A stretch of DNA of 64,000 nucleotides, from assembly GCA_024279135.1 (NCBI GenBank), contig JAJRRU010000010.1, forward strand, positions 62,001 to 126,000, read 5' to 3'. Both the position numbers and the translations under genes were made by a program. The notes under the pieces are model-generated. The model did no database searches. It saw nothing but the letters and a program-made list of their open reading frames with translations, and was not told the origin of the DNA. Below are positions 25,857 to 35,214 of this stretch, one piece after another (the stretch's first letter is position 1; every line of letters begins with the position of its first letter). The stretch is from Alphaproteobacteria bacterium. GTDB taxonomy: Bacteria > Pseudomonadota > Alphaproteobacteria > Rhodospirillales > Casp-alpha2.

Positions 25857-26312
25857 TTATATGGTGAAATCGAGGGTTTCACGCCCCTCGCTGTTGACGT
25901 TTGCTTTCTGGGCGTTTTCGCATAGATCATCGATGGTCGTATTGTGAAGCTGGTGCATGACGTCATTTTGTAACTGGGCCAGCATGGGTTTGACCACTTT
26001 CCTGCAGAGATCTGACTCGCAGGTCGATAATTCGGTTTTTTCCGCATTTTCCACATCGCTGATGATTTTGACAATCTCGCCAATGGTGATGCGGCGGCGT
26101 TCTCGGGCCAGCCGGTATCCACCACGCGGGCCCCGCAGGCCGATTAGAATGTCGTTGCGAACCAGATGCTGCAAGGCCTGTTCGAGATAACGCTTGGGTA
26201 TGCCCTGGCGTCGGGTAATCTCGCTGCTGCGGACCGGGGATGAGCTGGCGTGATAGGCAATATCCAGCACCGCTTCGATTGCATAGAGCATTTTTTTTGA
26301 TAATTTTAACAT
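25857..26312 (-). CDS. Rrf2-family transcriptional regulator
   Basis: 151 residues from ATG 26312, supported by GAGGCG upstream; the start lies inside the end of dut (7-base overlap). The N-terminal winged helix is typical ([55 protein letters not shown]). Only two cysteines (C98 and C103, TCESDLC) occur where IscR and NsrR carry three cluster ligands. It may bind a cluster differently or be a cluster-free CymR-like sensor. Its place directly before cysK supports a role in cysteine or sulfur regulation. Confidence 0.85.
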   Translation of the reverse strand: MLKLSKKMLYAIEAVLDIAYHASSSPVRSSEITRRQGIPKRYLEQALQHLVRNDILIGLRGPRGGYRLARERRRITIGEIVKIISDVENAEKTELSTCESDLCRKVVKPMLAQLQNDVMHQLHNTTIDDLCENAQKANVNSEGRETLDFTI

Positions 26313-26797
26313 GCCGTACTCGCCTCGTGTTTTGAAGATGTTCCGGTCGAACCAAATCCGCCCTGGCCGCGTTCGCTGTCTTCCAGGGTGTCGGTTTCGG
26401 CCCACTGGCACCGGGTATAGGGTGCGATAATCAATTGTGCGATACGCATTCCACGCTCGATGGTGAAGGTTTCTTTGCCATGATTTATCAAGATGACGCC
26501 AATCTCGCCGCGGTAATCGGAATCGATGGTGCCCGGTCCGTTAAGCACGCCGATGCCGAATTTTGCAGCCAGACCGGAACGCGGCCTGACTTGCGCTTCA
26601 TATCCGTCCGGCAGGGCAATGGCGATACCCGTGGGGATGATGGCATACTCGCCCGATTGTAATTTTGTATCACCCGCTACAGCGGCCAGCAGATCCATTC
26701 CCGCAGCATGACTGGTAGCATAGCCAGGCAGGGCCAGACCCTGGCTGGCGGGCAGTCGCTTGATGGAGACGCGAAGCGGGGATGGGGTATTATTCAT
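26306..26797 (-). CDS. dut: Deoxyuridine 5'-triphosphate nucleotidohydrolase
   Basis: 163 residues. All five trimeric dUTPase motifs are readable: [42 protein letters not shown] and the C-terminal [10 protein letters not shown]. It converts dUTP to dUMP, keeping uracil out of DNA. The start overlaps the coaBC stop as ATGA. The linkage coaBC-dut is common in proteobacteria. Confidence 0.95.
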   Translation of the reverse strand: MNNTPSPLRVSIKRLPASQGLALPGYATSHAAGMDLLAAVAGDTKLQSGEYAIIPTGIAIALPDGYEAQVRPRSGLAAKFGIGVLNGPGTIDSDYRGEIGVILINHGKETFTIERGMRIAQLIIAPYTRCQWAETDTLEDSERGQGGFGSTGTSSKHEASTAC

Positions 26798-28002
26798 GAT
26801 GTACGTTCCAGGGTTATGGCGATACGATCGGCCAGTTTTTCTGCAACCTGATCCTTGGTCAGGCGCGGCCAGTCCTCGACCCCGTCACGGTGGATAAAGT
26901 GGATGGTGTTATAGTCACCGCCAAATGTTCCGCTATCTGGTGATACATTATTTGCCAGTATCCAGTCACAGTTTTTCTGTTCCCGTTTGAGCCGGCCGTG
27001 ATCGATCACATTGTCGGTTTCGGCGGCAAACCCGATTAACAGACCGGGTCGGCGTTTGCCTCCATGACCCAGGATATGGAGAATATCCGGGTTCTCGCAC
27101 AGCGCCAGTGGCGGAGGCCCGGCATTGCCGGTTTTCTTAATTTTACGGGTGGCCTGGTCGGCGACCCGCCAGTCGGCAACGGCCGCTGCACACACGGCAA
27201 TATCGCTCGGCAGGACGCTCTGGCAGGCCGCCAGCATGTCACGGGCACTTTCCACATGAACCATGGCTACCCCGGAAAGGTCAGCCAATCCGGTTGGCCC
27301 GGTGATCAGGGTGGTGTCGGCCCCAAGTCCGGCCAGTGCCCGGGCGATGGCGTGGCCCTGTTTGCCCGATGATCGGTTGGCGAGGAAGCGTACCGGATCA
27401 ATGGCTTCATGGGTCGGGCCACTTGTTACCAGGGCGCGAAACCCGCTCAGTCGTCCGTCGGCGCTGAAAAACCGCTCGACGGTCTCGGTTATATCGCAAG
27501 GTTCCGACATACGCCCCATGCCATATTCACCACACGCCATGTCACCTTCCTCAGGCCCAATGACACTGATACCACGGGAAATCAGGGTCTTGACGTTGTT
27601 GCGGGTGGCGGGGTGTTCCCACATGCGCACATTCATGGATGGTGCTATAATAACCGGCTTGTCGGTGGCCAGCAGGGTGGTGGAGGCCAGATCGTCGGTT
27701 AAGCCCGCAGCCATCTTGGCCATAATATCGGCGGTTGCCGGGGCGACCACCACCAGATCGGCGTCGCGCGACAGTTCGATGTGACCCATGGTATTCTCAT
27801 CTGTCAGGCTAAATAAATCCTGATAGACCGTATCACCACTTAACGCACCCAAAGTCATGGGGGTGACAAACTGGGCACCACCTTTGCTCAGAATTACCCG
27901 GACCCTTGCGCCGGCTTTGGTAAGCTGGCGGATCAGTTCCGGGGTCTTGCAGGCGGCAATGCCACCGGTCACTATGAGAAGTATTCGTTTGTTATTAATC
28001 AT
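26794..28002 (-). CDS. coaBC: Bifunctional phosphopantothenoylcysteine decarboxylase / phosphopantothenate-cysteine ligase
   Basis: 402 residues. CoaC half (about 1-185): FMN fold with [10 protein letters not shown], the conserved PSMNVRMW motif and the catalytic cysteine in [11 protein letters not shown]. CoaB half (about 195-402): [23 protein letters not shown] and the lysine-rich TRKIKK loop. It carries out two successive steps of coenzyme A synthesis, condensing cysteine with phosphopantothenate, which fits the neighbouring cysK. A 174-base gap separates it from ubiB upstream. Confidence 0.95.
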   Translation of the reverse strand: MINNKRILLIVTGGIAACKTPELIRQLTKAGARVRVILSKGGAQFVTPMTLGALSGDTVYQDLFSLTDENTMGHIELSRDADLVVVAPATADIMAKMAAGLTDDLASTTLLATDKPVIIAPSMNVRMWEHPATRNNVKTLISRGISVIGPEEGDMACGEYGMGRMSEPCDITETVERFFSADGRLSGFRALVTSGPTHEAIDPVRFLANRSSGKQGHAIARALAGLGADTTLITGPTGLADLSGVAMVHVESARDMLAACQSVLPSDIAVCAAAVADWRVADQATRKIKKTGNAGPPPLALCENPDILHILGHGGKRRPGLLIGFAAETDNVIDHGRLKREQKNCDWILANNVSPDSGTFGGDYNTIHFIHRDGVEDWPRLTKDQVAEKLADRIAITLERTS

Positions 28003-28126
28003 ATGAAACTTATCCGAAACCGATCGTAAAATAATATATTGTACGCAAAATTAATGTGATTTCAGGGCTGCGGCAATCAATTTTTTATTAATATGATTTT
28101 TTTGTGGTCACAAGGGCCGGATTATC

Positions 28127-28144
28127 GGGTATTTTCAGATACCC
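28127..28144. repeat. Small hairpin between ubiB and coaBC
   Basis: Perfect arms GGGTAT and ATACCC with a 6-base loop, 33 bases after the ubiB stop. There is no adjacent T tract on the minus strand, so it may be an mRNA stabiliser or weak pause site. Confidence 0.35.
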
Positions 28145-28176
28145 TGTAACGGGCATGTACCAAAGCGTCACCACCT

Positions 28177-29715
28177 TCAAATCAGATTGGCAATCAGTAT
28201 TAATCCGGCGGCAAGGGCGATCCACGCATAGGGAGATATCCGGTTCCCATGATGCCCTCTGCGCAGGGCACGCACGGTTTCCGGGGCCAGCTCCAGCTTG
28301 CCGCTGGCGAGCATGGCGGCGCCTTGTTCCAGGCTTTCAACCATGCGGGGCAACCGTTCGAGCACATCATAGGCATTGCTGAGCGCGTTCTTGACCTGGG
28401 CCTGGGGTCCCAGGTTGTCGATCATCCAGGTCTCTATCAGGGGACGCGAGATAAACCACATATTGGCTTGCGGGGCCAGTTTGCGTGCCGTGCCTTCTGA
28501 TACCAGCATGGTTTTTTGCAATAACAACAATTGGGGCTGGGCTTCCATGTCAAATGTCCGGGTGACATGAAATAACAGGCCGAGCAGGCGGCCGATGGAT
28601 ATTTCGTTTTGCGGTTTGTCCAAAATCGGTTCGGCAATGGCGCGACAGGCCTGGGTGAACAGGTCAACGGATTTGTGCGCCGGAACCCACCCGGCGCGGA
28701 AATGCACTTCGGCGATGGCGCGGTAATCCCGGTTGAGGAATCCGAGCAGCATTTCGGCCAGAAAACGCCGGGTTTTTATATCCATGCGCCCCATGATGCC
28801 AAAATCTACGGCGATAATGACCCCCTTGGCATCAACAAAAAGGTTGCCGGGATGCAGGTCGGCATGAAAAAATCCATCGCGGAATATCTGGTTGAAAAAA
28901 GCATTGGCGGCCCGTTCCAGTATGACTTCCGGGTCGTGACCTGCGGCCATGATGGCGGTGCGGTCATCCAGCGGAATGCCGTCAATGCGTTCAGTCGTCA
29001 GGATACGTCGGCCGCTTAAAGCCCAGTTTACCGCAGGCACATGGAAATTCGGATCATCGGCAAAGTTCTCGGCCAGCTCTGCGGCGGCGGCGGCCTCGAA
29101 GCGCAGGTCCATTTCCATTTCCACGCTCTCGGCAATGATCTCGACCATTGCTGTGGGTTTCAGCCGTCGCATGGCTGGTACCATTTGCTCGATGCGCCGC
29201 GCCGCCCAGCGCAACAGTTCCATATCGCGCCGGAAAGCCCGCTCGATATCCGGCCGCAGGATTTTGACCGCGACTTCCTTGCCGTCGAGGGTTATGGCGA
29301 AGTGGACCTGTGCAATGGAAGCCGCGGCAATGGCTTTATCATCGAATTCACGAAACAGATCATCCACAGGTTTGCCCAGATCCTCGGCGATGGCGTGCCG
29401 CGCCTGCTCACCTGAGAAAGACTCCAGGCGGTCTTGCAACTGTGACAGGTCATCGCACATTTCTTCGCCAAACAGATCCGAGCGGGTGGATAATGTCTGG
29501 CCAAGTTTGATAAAGCTCGGCCCGGCTTGTTGCAGGGCGCGGGCCAGCCGCTGACCCGGACGGCCCGATGTATCGCGCCTGATGCAACCCAGTTTCGCCA
29601 ACCAGCCCAGTGAGGCGGGCATTCCCATGTCATCGAGCAGGAATAAGGCATCGTTGCGGGCCAGAATTCGCCCGACCCGCAGCAACCGCATGGCATTATT
29701 GAAATCCTGGGCCAT
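28177..29715 (-). CDS. ubiB: UbiB, ABC1/ADCK-family protein for ubiquinone biosynthesis
   Basis: 512 residues. The family-specific KxGQ motif appears in GPSFIKLGQTLSTRSDL, followed by the VAVKIL lysine, DLHPGNLFVD and AVDFGIMGR, the kinase-like active site. The C-terminus ends in a membrane segment (YAWIALAAGLILIANLI). UbiB is required for aerobic ubiquinone synthesis, probably acting as an ATPase on the membrane. It lies 2 bases downstream of ubiE. Confidence 0.93.
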   Translation of the reverse strand: MAQDFNNAMRLLRVGRILARNDALFLLDDMGMPASLGWLAKLGCIRRDTSGRPGQRLARALQQAGPSFIKLGQTLSTRSDLFGEEMCDDLSQLQDRLESFSGEQARHAIAEDLGKPVDDLFREFDDKAIAAASIAQVHFAITLDGKEVAVKILRPDIERAFRRDMELLRWAARRIEQMVPAMRRLKPTAMVEIIAESVEMEMDLRFEAAAAAELAENFADDPNFHVPAVNWALSGRRILTTERIDGIPLDDRTAIMAAGHDPEVILERAANAFFNQIFRDGFFHADLHPGNLFVDAKGVIIAVDFGIMGRMDIKTRRFLAEMLLGFLNRDYRAIAEVHFRAGWVPAHKSVDLFTQACRAIAEPILDKPQNEISIGRLLGLLFHVTRTFDMEAQPQLLLLQKTMLVSEGTARKLAPQANMWFISRPLIETWMIDNLGPQAQVKNALSNAYDVLERLPRMVESLEQGAAMLASGKLELAPETVRALRRGHHGNRISPYAWIALAAGLILIANLI

Positions 29716-29717
29716 GG

Positions 29718-30464
29718 TTAAATACGCCAGGCCGAATGAATGGCCGCGATGCCGCCACTGAGGTTCAAATAGCTGGTCTGGGAAAAGCCGGCTTGATCTA
29801 TCATGTGGGCAAAGGCGTCTTGCGCCGGAAACTGGCGAATGCTTTCGGCCAGATATTGGTAGGCTTCCCGGTCACCGGCGATCTTGCTGCCTAGCATCGG
29901 CAGGATTTTGAAGGAATAGGCATCATAAATTTTTTCCAGCGCGGGCAGGGCCACATGGGAGAATTCCAGACACATAAACCGGCCGCCGGGCTTCAGCACA
30001 CGACGGGCCTCGCGTAAGGCCGTGTCAATATGGGTGACGTTTCGAATGCAAAATGAGATTGTATAAGCGTCCACACTGTTGTCCGGGATGGGCAGTTTCT
30101 CGGCGTCAGCATTGATCCAGGTAATGCTGTCATCGATGATGCCTTTGTCGATGGCGCGGTTCTGGCCGACCTCTAACATTTCTGAATTGATATCAATGAC
30201 TGTGACCTGAGCGCCGCCTTGTTTGAGGAACCCGAAGGCAATATCGCCTGTGCCACCGCCCACATCGATCAGGTTCATGGCCCCATGGGGCCGTAACCAG
30301 TCGAGCAGGGCTTTTTTCCATAACCGGTGAATGCCCAGGCTCATCAGATCGTTCATCAGGTCGTATTTGGGGGCAACGGAATCAAAGACCTGGCGCACCA
30401 GCCCGGCCTTGTGGTCTTCGTCGACGGTGGAATAGCCAAAATGTGTTGTGTTTTGCGTTGCCAT
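29718..30464 (-). CDS. ubiE: Demethylmenaquinone/2-methoxy-6-polyprenyl-1,4-benzoquinol methylase
   Basis: 248 residues from ATG 30464; a TTG one codon earlier is possible. Standard UbiE segments are FDSVAPKYDLMNDLMSLGIHRLWK, the SAM loop LIDVGGGTGDIAFGF, YTISFCIRNVTHID and the C-terminal SYLNLSGGIAAIHSAW. It methylates the C-2 position of the ubiquinone ring. It is divergent from mutM, with about 70 bases between. Confidence 0.95.
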   Translation of the reverse strand: MATQNTTHFGYSTVDEDHKAGLVRQVFDSVAPKYDLMNDLMSLGIHRLWKKALLDWLRPHGAMNLIDVGGGTGDIAFGFLKQGGAQVTVIDINSEMLEVGQNRAIDKGIIDDSITWINADAEKLPIPDNSVDAYTISFCIRNVTHIDTALREARRVLKPGGRFMCLEFSHVALPALEKIYDAYSFKILPMLGSKIAGDREAYQYLAESIRQFPAQDAFAHMIDQAGFSQTSYLNLSGGIAAIHSAWRI

Positions 30465-30534
30465 CAAGGGAGCCTATAAAAAATATACGTGCGGCACCAT
30501 AGCCTAGCATTGTCATATAGGCTAAATCTATAGA

Positions 30535-31368
30535 ATGCCAGAATTACCCGAAGTAGAAACCGTAAAATGTGGTCTGCAAGCCGTCCTCGAGGGCCGGACA
30601 TTGAACCGTGTCATCGCCCGCCGTACAGACCTGCGGTTTCCCCTGCCTGATGGTTTCGGCCAGATGCTGAGCGGGCACAAGGTTGTGGCTGTGGCACGGC
30701 GGGCTAAATACCTGTTGCTTCATATGGATAATGCCGTGGTGTTGATCTGGCATTTGGGCATGTCGGGCCGGGTGCGGATTTTCACCACCCCACCGCCGCC
30801 GGAAGAACGTCATGATCATATTATCTTTGAGACCGACCACGGCGTTACCATCCGTTTTAATGATACCCGTCGGTTCGGTTTCATGGATCTGTGCGACGAG
30901 GCGGCATTGGCCGATCACGCCATGATCGCAAAACTTGGCCCCGAACCGCTCGACCCGACATTTGATGCCGCAGCCCTGGCCGGGCGACTGAAGGGCCGCA
31001 AAACCCCCATCAAGGCTGCCTTGCTGGACCAGACAGTGGTCGCCGGTTTGGGTAATATATATGTTTCTGAATGCCTGTTTCATGCCGGAATATCGCCTCG
31101 CCGCTCGGCCCATACGGTACAGGGCGGGCGGTGCGAAAAGCTCATTGTGGCCATCAGGCAAGTCCTGAATGCCGCCATCGCTGCGGGCGGTTCGTCCTTG
31201 CGCGATCATCGCCAGACTTCGGGTGAACTGGGGTATTTTCAACACCAGTTTGTGGTTTATGACAAGGCTGGCCAGCCGTGCAAGGGATGTGACTGTCAGG
31301 GCGGCTCAATTGAGCAAATCGTACAGTCCGGCCGGTCTACATATTTCTGCCCAAGGCGACAGACTTAG
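30535..31368 (+). CDS. mutM: Formamidopyrimidine-DNA glycosylase (Fpg/MutM)
   Basis: 277 residues. The N-terminal PELPEVETV supplies the catalytic Pro and Glu, with K58 in ARRAKYLL. The helix-two-turn-helix segment includes QTVVAGLGNIYVSE. It excises 8-oxoguanine and nicks the abasic site. The C-terminal zinc finger is unusual: cysteines occur at 249, 252, 254 and 272, and the last expected ligand is Arg 275 (FCPRRQT instead of FCPRCQ). CxxCxC plus the single C272 still offers four ligands, so zinc may be held in a rearranged way. Confidence 0.93.
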   Translation: MPELPEVETVKCGLQAVLEGRTLNRVIARRTDLRFPLPDGFGQMLSGHKVVAVARRAKYLLLHMDNAVVLIWHLGMSGRVRIFTTPPPPEERHDHIIFETDHGVTIRFNDTRRFGFMDLCDEAALADHAMIAKLGPEPLDPTFDAAALAGRLKGRKTPIKAALLDQTVVAGLGNIYVSECLFHAGISPRRSAHTVQGGRCEKLIVAIRQVLNAAIAAGGSSLRDHRQTSGELGYFQHQFVVYDKAGQPCKGCDCQGGSIEQIVQSGRSTYFCPRRQT

Positions 31369-31407
31369 CGCGTGTCATTATCAAGACGCCTTGGTATAAC
31401 CCCCCCT

Positions 31408-31794
31408 ATGAAACGAATTCTGGTCAGTCTGGGCGCCCTTCTCATGGTGGCATATGTCATGGTGGTGCCGGTAATGGGGCAATCAACAGGGCAAAGCCTG
31501 TTCCTGTCGGGTATTGAAGATATGCCGCTGATGGCGGGCCTGACGGAAGATACCGCGAGCATGTTGGTTTTCGACTCATCGGCAGGCCGTTATGTGGAAG
31601 CTTTCGCTGATGGTGTTTCAAGCCCGCAAGCCGTGCAGGCGTTCTATGATGACACGCTGCCCCAGCTTGGCTGGGAAAAAACCGCCCCCCTGAGCTATCG
31701 TCGCGAAGGTGAAGCCCTGATCCTTGAGACCCTGGACGGGCTGGCAGAGCCCGGCATGATCAGGGTTCATTTTATTTTGTCGCCTATCAAATAA
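31408..31794 (+). CDS. Exported protein of unknown function
   Basis: 128 residues from ATG 31408; a GTG at 31372 would lengthen it by 12 residues and would start just 3 bases after mutM. The N-terminus KRILVSLGALLMVAYVMVVPVMGQ is a signal peptide or membrane anchor. The rest is a small domain with PQAVQAFYDDTLPQLGWEK and YRREGEALILETLDG, whose pattern suggests a compact alpha/beta module. It sits between mutM and the enoyl-CoA hydratase gene, 27 bases before the latter, and may be cotranscribed. Confidence 0.65.
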   Translation: MKRILVSLGALLMVAYVMVVPVMGQSTGQSLFLSGIEDMPLMAGLTEDTASMLVFDSSAGRYVEAFADGVSSPQAVQAFYDDTLPQLGWEKTAPLSYRREGEALILETLDGLAEPGMIRVHFILSPIK

Positions 31795-31821
31795 TTTTTA
31801 ATGTTTCTGGAGAATACCTGA

Positions 31822-32595
31822 ATGTCGTATGAGACAATCCTCGTTGAAGAACACGGTTCAGTCGGCCTGATAACCCTCAACCGTCCCGAGGCGCTCAATG
31901 CCCTGAATGGCCAGTTGATCAGCGAACTGGGCACGGCCCTGGACGCCTTTGAGGCCGACCAGAAGATCGGGGCCATCGTGCTGACCGGCAGCGAAAAAGC
32001 CTTTGCCGCAGGGGCCGATATCAAGGAGATGAAAGACCTGTCCTATATGGATGTCTATCTGACGGATTTCATCAATGACTGGGAACACATCACCACTATC
32101 CGCAAGCCGGTAATTGCCGCCGTGGCAGGGTTTGCCCTGGGCGGCGGTTGTGAGCTGGCCATGATGTGTGATTTCATCATTGCCGCCGATACGGCCCGCT
32201 TCGGACAGCCCGAGATTACGTTGGGTATCATCCCCGGTGCGGGAGGCAGCCAGCGTCTGAGCGGTCTGGTGGGTAAATCCAAGGCCATGGATATGATCCT
32301 GACTGGCCGCATGATGGACGCCGAAGAAGCCGAACGGGCCGGACTGGTCAGCCGGGTAGTAGAGGCCGACGTGCTGGTTGCCGAGGCCCTCAAGGCGGCT
32401 GGTAAAATAGCATCCCTGTCCAGGCCCTCGATTTTAATGGCAAAAGAGGCCATCAACAGGTCGCTCGAAGTCTCGCTCAGCGACGGTATCCGGTTCGAAC
32501 GCCGCCTGTTTCACAGCCTGTTTGCCACCCAGGACCAGAAAGAAGGTATGGCCGCCTTTACCGAGAAGCGTAAGCCGGCTTTCAGTAATAGCTGA
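31822..32595 (+). CDS. Enoyl-CoA hydratase
   Basis: 257 residues, the normal length for a crotonase-family hydratase. The oxyanion-hole segments are [11 protein letters not shown] and [17 protein letters not shown]; the catalytic glutamates are in [19 protein letters not shown]. It hydrates trans-2-enoyl-CoA in fatty-acid breakdown. Conserved residues are intact. An upstream GGAG-like site lies near 31810. Transcription probably continues from mutM. Confidence 0.92.
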   Translation: MSYETILVEEHGSVGLITLNRPEALNALNGQLISELGTALDAFEADQKIGAIVLTGSEKAFAAGADIKEMKDLSYMDVYLTDFINDWEHITTIRKPVIAAVAGFALGGGCELAMMCDFIIAADTARFGQPEITLGIIPGAGGSQRLSGLVGKSKAMDMILTGRMMDAEEAERAGLVSRVVEADVLVAEALKAAGKIASLSRPSILMAKEAINRSLEVSLSDGIRFERRLFHSLFATQDQKEGMAAFTEKRKPAFSNS

Positions 32596-32624
32596 ATTAT
32601 GGGCTTATTAATGCCTGGCAAGGC

Positions 32625-32653
32625 TTGACGGGGTGTGCCTGCATCTATATACC
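32625..32653 (+). promoter_or_regulatory. Promoter for rpsT
   Basis: TTGACG (32625-32630) and TATACC (32648-32653) are spaced by 17 bases, about 80 bases before the rpsT ATG. This fits a housekeeping sigma-factor promoter of alphaproteobacteria. Confidence 0.5.
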
Positions 32654-32733
32654 CTCGTTTTCTGAAATAAATTCATGTGTCTTTGTCCTTGCGGGTGTTG
32701 CGGGAAAAGACTGTCATCTAGGATAAAACGAAT

Positions 32734-33000
32734 ATGGCTAATTCATCCCAGTCTAAAAAACGTGTTCGCCAGACGGTTCGCCGTACCGAAGTCAATCGTA
32801 ATCGCCGCAGTCGCATGAGGTCTTATGTTCGCAAGGTTGAGGAAGCCATTGCGCTGGGTGATACCGAGGCCGCACAGCAGGCATTCAGGGACGTTGAGCC
32901 CCAACTTATGCGCAGTGCACAAAAAGGCATATTGCCGGTCAATAGAGCCGCTCGGAAAGTTTCCCGTCTGGCTGCCAGTATCAAAAAAATGGCCAGCTAA
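32734..33000 (+). CDS. rpsT: 30S ribosomal protein S20
   Basis: 88 residues. The basic N-terminus (ANSSQSKKRVRQTVRRTEVNRNRRSRMRSY) and the helical body ending in KGILPVNRAARKVSRLAASIKKM are diagnostic of S20, which binds 16S rRNA. It has its own promoter and a strong downstream terminator, so it is probably monocistronic. It stands directly before dnaA, a common alphaproteobacterial order. Confidence 0.96.
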   Translation: MANSSQSKKRVRQTVRRTEVNRNRRSRMRSYVRKVEEAIALGDTEAAQQAFRDVEPQLMRSAQKGILPVNRAARKVSRLAASIKKMAS

Positions 33001-33023
33001 CCGGGCACCCGAAAATAATGAAT

Positions 33024-33052
33024 GCCGCATCCAACCGGGTGCGGCTTTTTTT
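33024..33052 (+). terminator. Intrinsic terminator of rpsT
   Basis: GCCGCATCC and GGGTGCGGC form a 9-bp stem (one G-U pair) with an AACC loop, followed by seven T residues. It begins 24 bases after the rpsT stop. Confidence 0.9.
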
Positions 33053-33569
33053 ATGGTTAGAATTTTCGTAACAGGCACAAAATCTTTTATCAGGACTGCA
33101 TTCCGGTATTGGCACGCGGGCAATCCATATAAATTTATGCGCTACACGAATCACAATCTGTCAATACTGTTTATTTACTATTTTTCCCCCTGTTCCCCAT
33201 TCGGGCTTGTTGCCAGCAGACCCAGACGGATTTAGTATCTCTCTGCAGGTCGCGCGAGCTTGATGTATTGCTGACGGGATCTGGTGCCTGATTAATTTCG
33301 GGTCATCCATCTCGGGTCATCCATGGCCGGATCAGGCCAGCATGTAAGTAAGATTAAGGTTAGATCATAAGGTAACGCGGTAAATTCGGGATAATTTCGA
33401 AATTTATTTAATATTTTTTTATCGTACCGTGATGAACAGCACAGCGCCATGGTCAGGGGCGGGTTAATTTGGCCCAATAAGAGATTATGTACATCCGGAT
33501 GCCGATGACGGCCTTCATGATGAACAGATGATATAAGAAAAAATTCTAATGTACGGGGAGAGATTTTTT
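33053..33569. other. Intergenic region upstream of dnaA
   Basis: About 520 AT-rich bases without a supportable gene. I looked for DnaA boxes (TTATNCACA on either strand) and found none, so there is no direct evidence of the replication origin here. Visible features are a 13-base direct repeat at 33298-33324 and an AT-rich stretch around 33390-33425. The region should contain the dnaA promoter, but no clear -35/-10 pair stands out. Confidence 0.6.
33298..33324 (+). repeat. 13-base direct repeat upstream of dnaA
   Basis: TCGGGTCATCCAT occurs at 33298-33310 and 33312-33324, one base apart, about 250 bases ahead of the dnaA start. It may be a regulator-binding site or a simple duplication. Confidence 0.8.
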
Positions 33570-34979
33570 ATGACGAGCGAGCAGGGCCACGATCTGACGG
33601 TAAATCAGTGGACTGATATCAGCAGCAGGTTACGTACCGAAATCGGTGAAGCGGCCTTTCAAAGCTGGATAAAACCAATTTCCCTGAGCCACCGTGATGG
33701 CGACATCATCCGCATTACCGTTCCAACCCGTTTTATGAGCGATTGGGTCAATGCCCATTATTCTGACCGTCTTACAGCGTTGTGGCGTGATCAGGACGCC
33801 AGTATAAAATCTGTCGATGTTACGGTTTTACCCGACCGGTATTCTCAGGCCCGCAATGAGGAACGTGAAAACTGTACGGCCCTGGCGTCTTCTTATACCG
33901 GCCCAAACCGTCGTCAGAAGGGAAATTCAGTTCAGGGCGAAGATAAAGCCAGCACTATCAGTGCGCCTGTCGATCCCCGCTTTACGTTTGATAGTTTTGT
34001 CGTTGGCAAACCCAATGAATTTGCCTATGCCGCCGCCCGCCGTGTGGCAGAGGCTGATATCGTGCCGTTTAATCCGTTATTTCTTTACGGCGGTGTCGGG
34101 CTTGGCAAGACACACCTGATGCTCGCCGTTGCCAATCATATTCGTAAAGTAAGTCCGCAGCGAAATGTGGTCTATATGTCGGCTGAAAAATTTATGCACC
34201 GTTTTATCCGGGCCTTGCAGGAAAAAAATACCGTTGATTTCAAGGACCAGTTTCGCTCTGTAGATGTGCTGATGATTGATGATGTTCAGTTTATTTGTGG
34301 CAAGGAGTCAACCCAGGAGGAATTCTTCCATACCTTCAATGCCTTGGTTGATCAGGGACGCCAGATCGTTGTCTCTGCCGACAAATCACCATCCTACCTG
34401 GAAGGCATGGAAGAACGTCTGGTTTCGCGGTTGAATTGTGGCCTGGTTGCCGATATTCACGCCACGACCTATGAGCTGCGTCTTGGTATTCTTCAGTCCA
34501 AGGCCGAGCGTATCGGGGTTGAAATTCCATCGAAGGTTATGGAATTCCTGGCTCACAAAGTTACCTCCAATGTGCGCGATCTTGAAGGCGGGCTGAACCG
34601 GGTTGTTGCCCACGCCCAGCTTATCGGGCGGGAAATCACCCTGGAAACCACCCAGGAAGTCCTGCATGATCTGTTGCGAGCCAATGACCGCCGTGTGACC
34701 ATTGAAGAAATTCAGAAGCAGGTGTCACAGCACTTTAATATCCGGGTTTCCGATATGCAATCGGCCCGTCGGGCGCGCGCCGTTGCGCGTCCAAGGCAGG
34801 TTGCCATGTATCTGGCAAAACAATTAACCGCCCGATCTCTGCCTGAAATTGGCCGTAAGTTTGGCGGGCGCGATCACACAACCGTTATGCACGCAGTTAA
34901 AAGAGTGGACGAGCTTCGCGAGTATGATCCCATGTTTGCAGAAGATGTTGAATTGCTCAGGCGCATGCTGGAAGGCTGA
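33570..34979 (+). CDS. dnaA: Chromosomal replication initiator protein DnaA
   Basis: 469 residues from ATG 33570, chosen because GGGGAGAG lies 8 bases upstream. Domain I is at about 8-85 and a variable linker follows. The AAA+ domain has Walker A FLYGGVGLGKTHLML and Walker B VLMIDDVQFICG. The C-terminal DNA-binding domain contains ARAVARPRQVAMYLAKQL and the signature GGRDHTTVMHA. It opens the origin and also regulates genes. A 7-bp hairpin (34978-34995) overlaps its stop codon. Confidence 0.97.
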   Translation: MTSEQGHDLTVNQWTDISSRLRTEIGEAAFQSWIKPISLSHRDGDIIRITVPTRFMSDWVNAHYSDRLTALWRDQDASIKSVDVTVLPDRYSQARNEERENCTALASSYTGPNRRQKGNSVQGEDKASTISAPVDPRFTFDSFVVGKPNEFAYAAARRVAEADIVPFNPLFLYGGVGLGKTHLMLAVANHIRKVSPQRNVVYMSAEKFMHRFIRALQEKNTVDFKDQFRSVDVLMIDDVQFICGKESTQEEFFHTFNALVDQGRQIVVSADKSPSYLEGMEERLVSRLNCGLVADIHATTYELRLGILQSKAERIGVEIPSKVMEFLAHKVTSNVRDLEGGLNRVVAHAQLIGREITLETTQEVLHDLLRANDRRVTIEEIQKQVSQHFNIRVSDMQSARRARAVARPRQVAMYLAKQLTARSLPEIGRKFGGRDHTTVMHAVKRVDELREYDPMFAEDVELLRRMLEG

Positions 34980-34995
34980 GACCTGCATAGGTCTC
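34978..34995 (+). repeat. Hairpin at the dnaA stop codon
   Basis: Perfect arms GAGACCT and AGGTCTC with a GCAT loop begin within the dnaA stop codon. A second hairpin, AAAGGTC / GACCTTT (35056-35079), lies further into the dnaA-dnaN gap. Neither is followed by a convincing T tract on the plus strand. They may stabilise the dnaA mRNA 3' end or attenuate read-through into dnaN. Confidence 0.5.
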
Positions 34996-35214
34996 GCCAA
35001 TGGATTGATTTTAAAAAATATTCTGAACCTTCGCCGGGTATTTGACGGTCACGAAAAAGGTCAGCTTTCTGCGACCTTTCTATAGCTATTCCAGGGTCGT
35101 CTGTATATACTGTAAATGTTCCGAAACGGGCCGCTGTACTGGCTTGCAGAGCGAACCGTAACGGTAGAAATAAATTTAATGTAATGATCATATTCCAGCG
35201 AGTAATCCGACCTT

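Noticed and set aside
28949-29554. 201-codon plus-strand frame inside ubiB
   Set aside because: The minus-strand UbiB protein is complete and conserved; this frame is a shadow.
33053-33569. Replication origin call upstream of dnaA
   Set aside because: No DnaA boxes were found by eye; gene context alone is not enough to place the origin.
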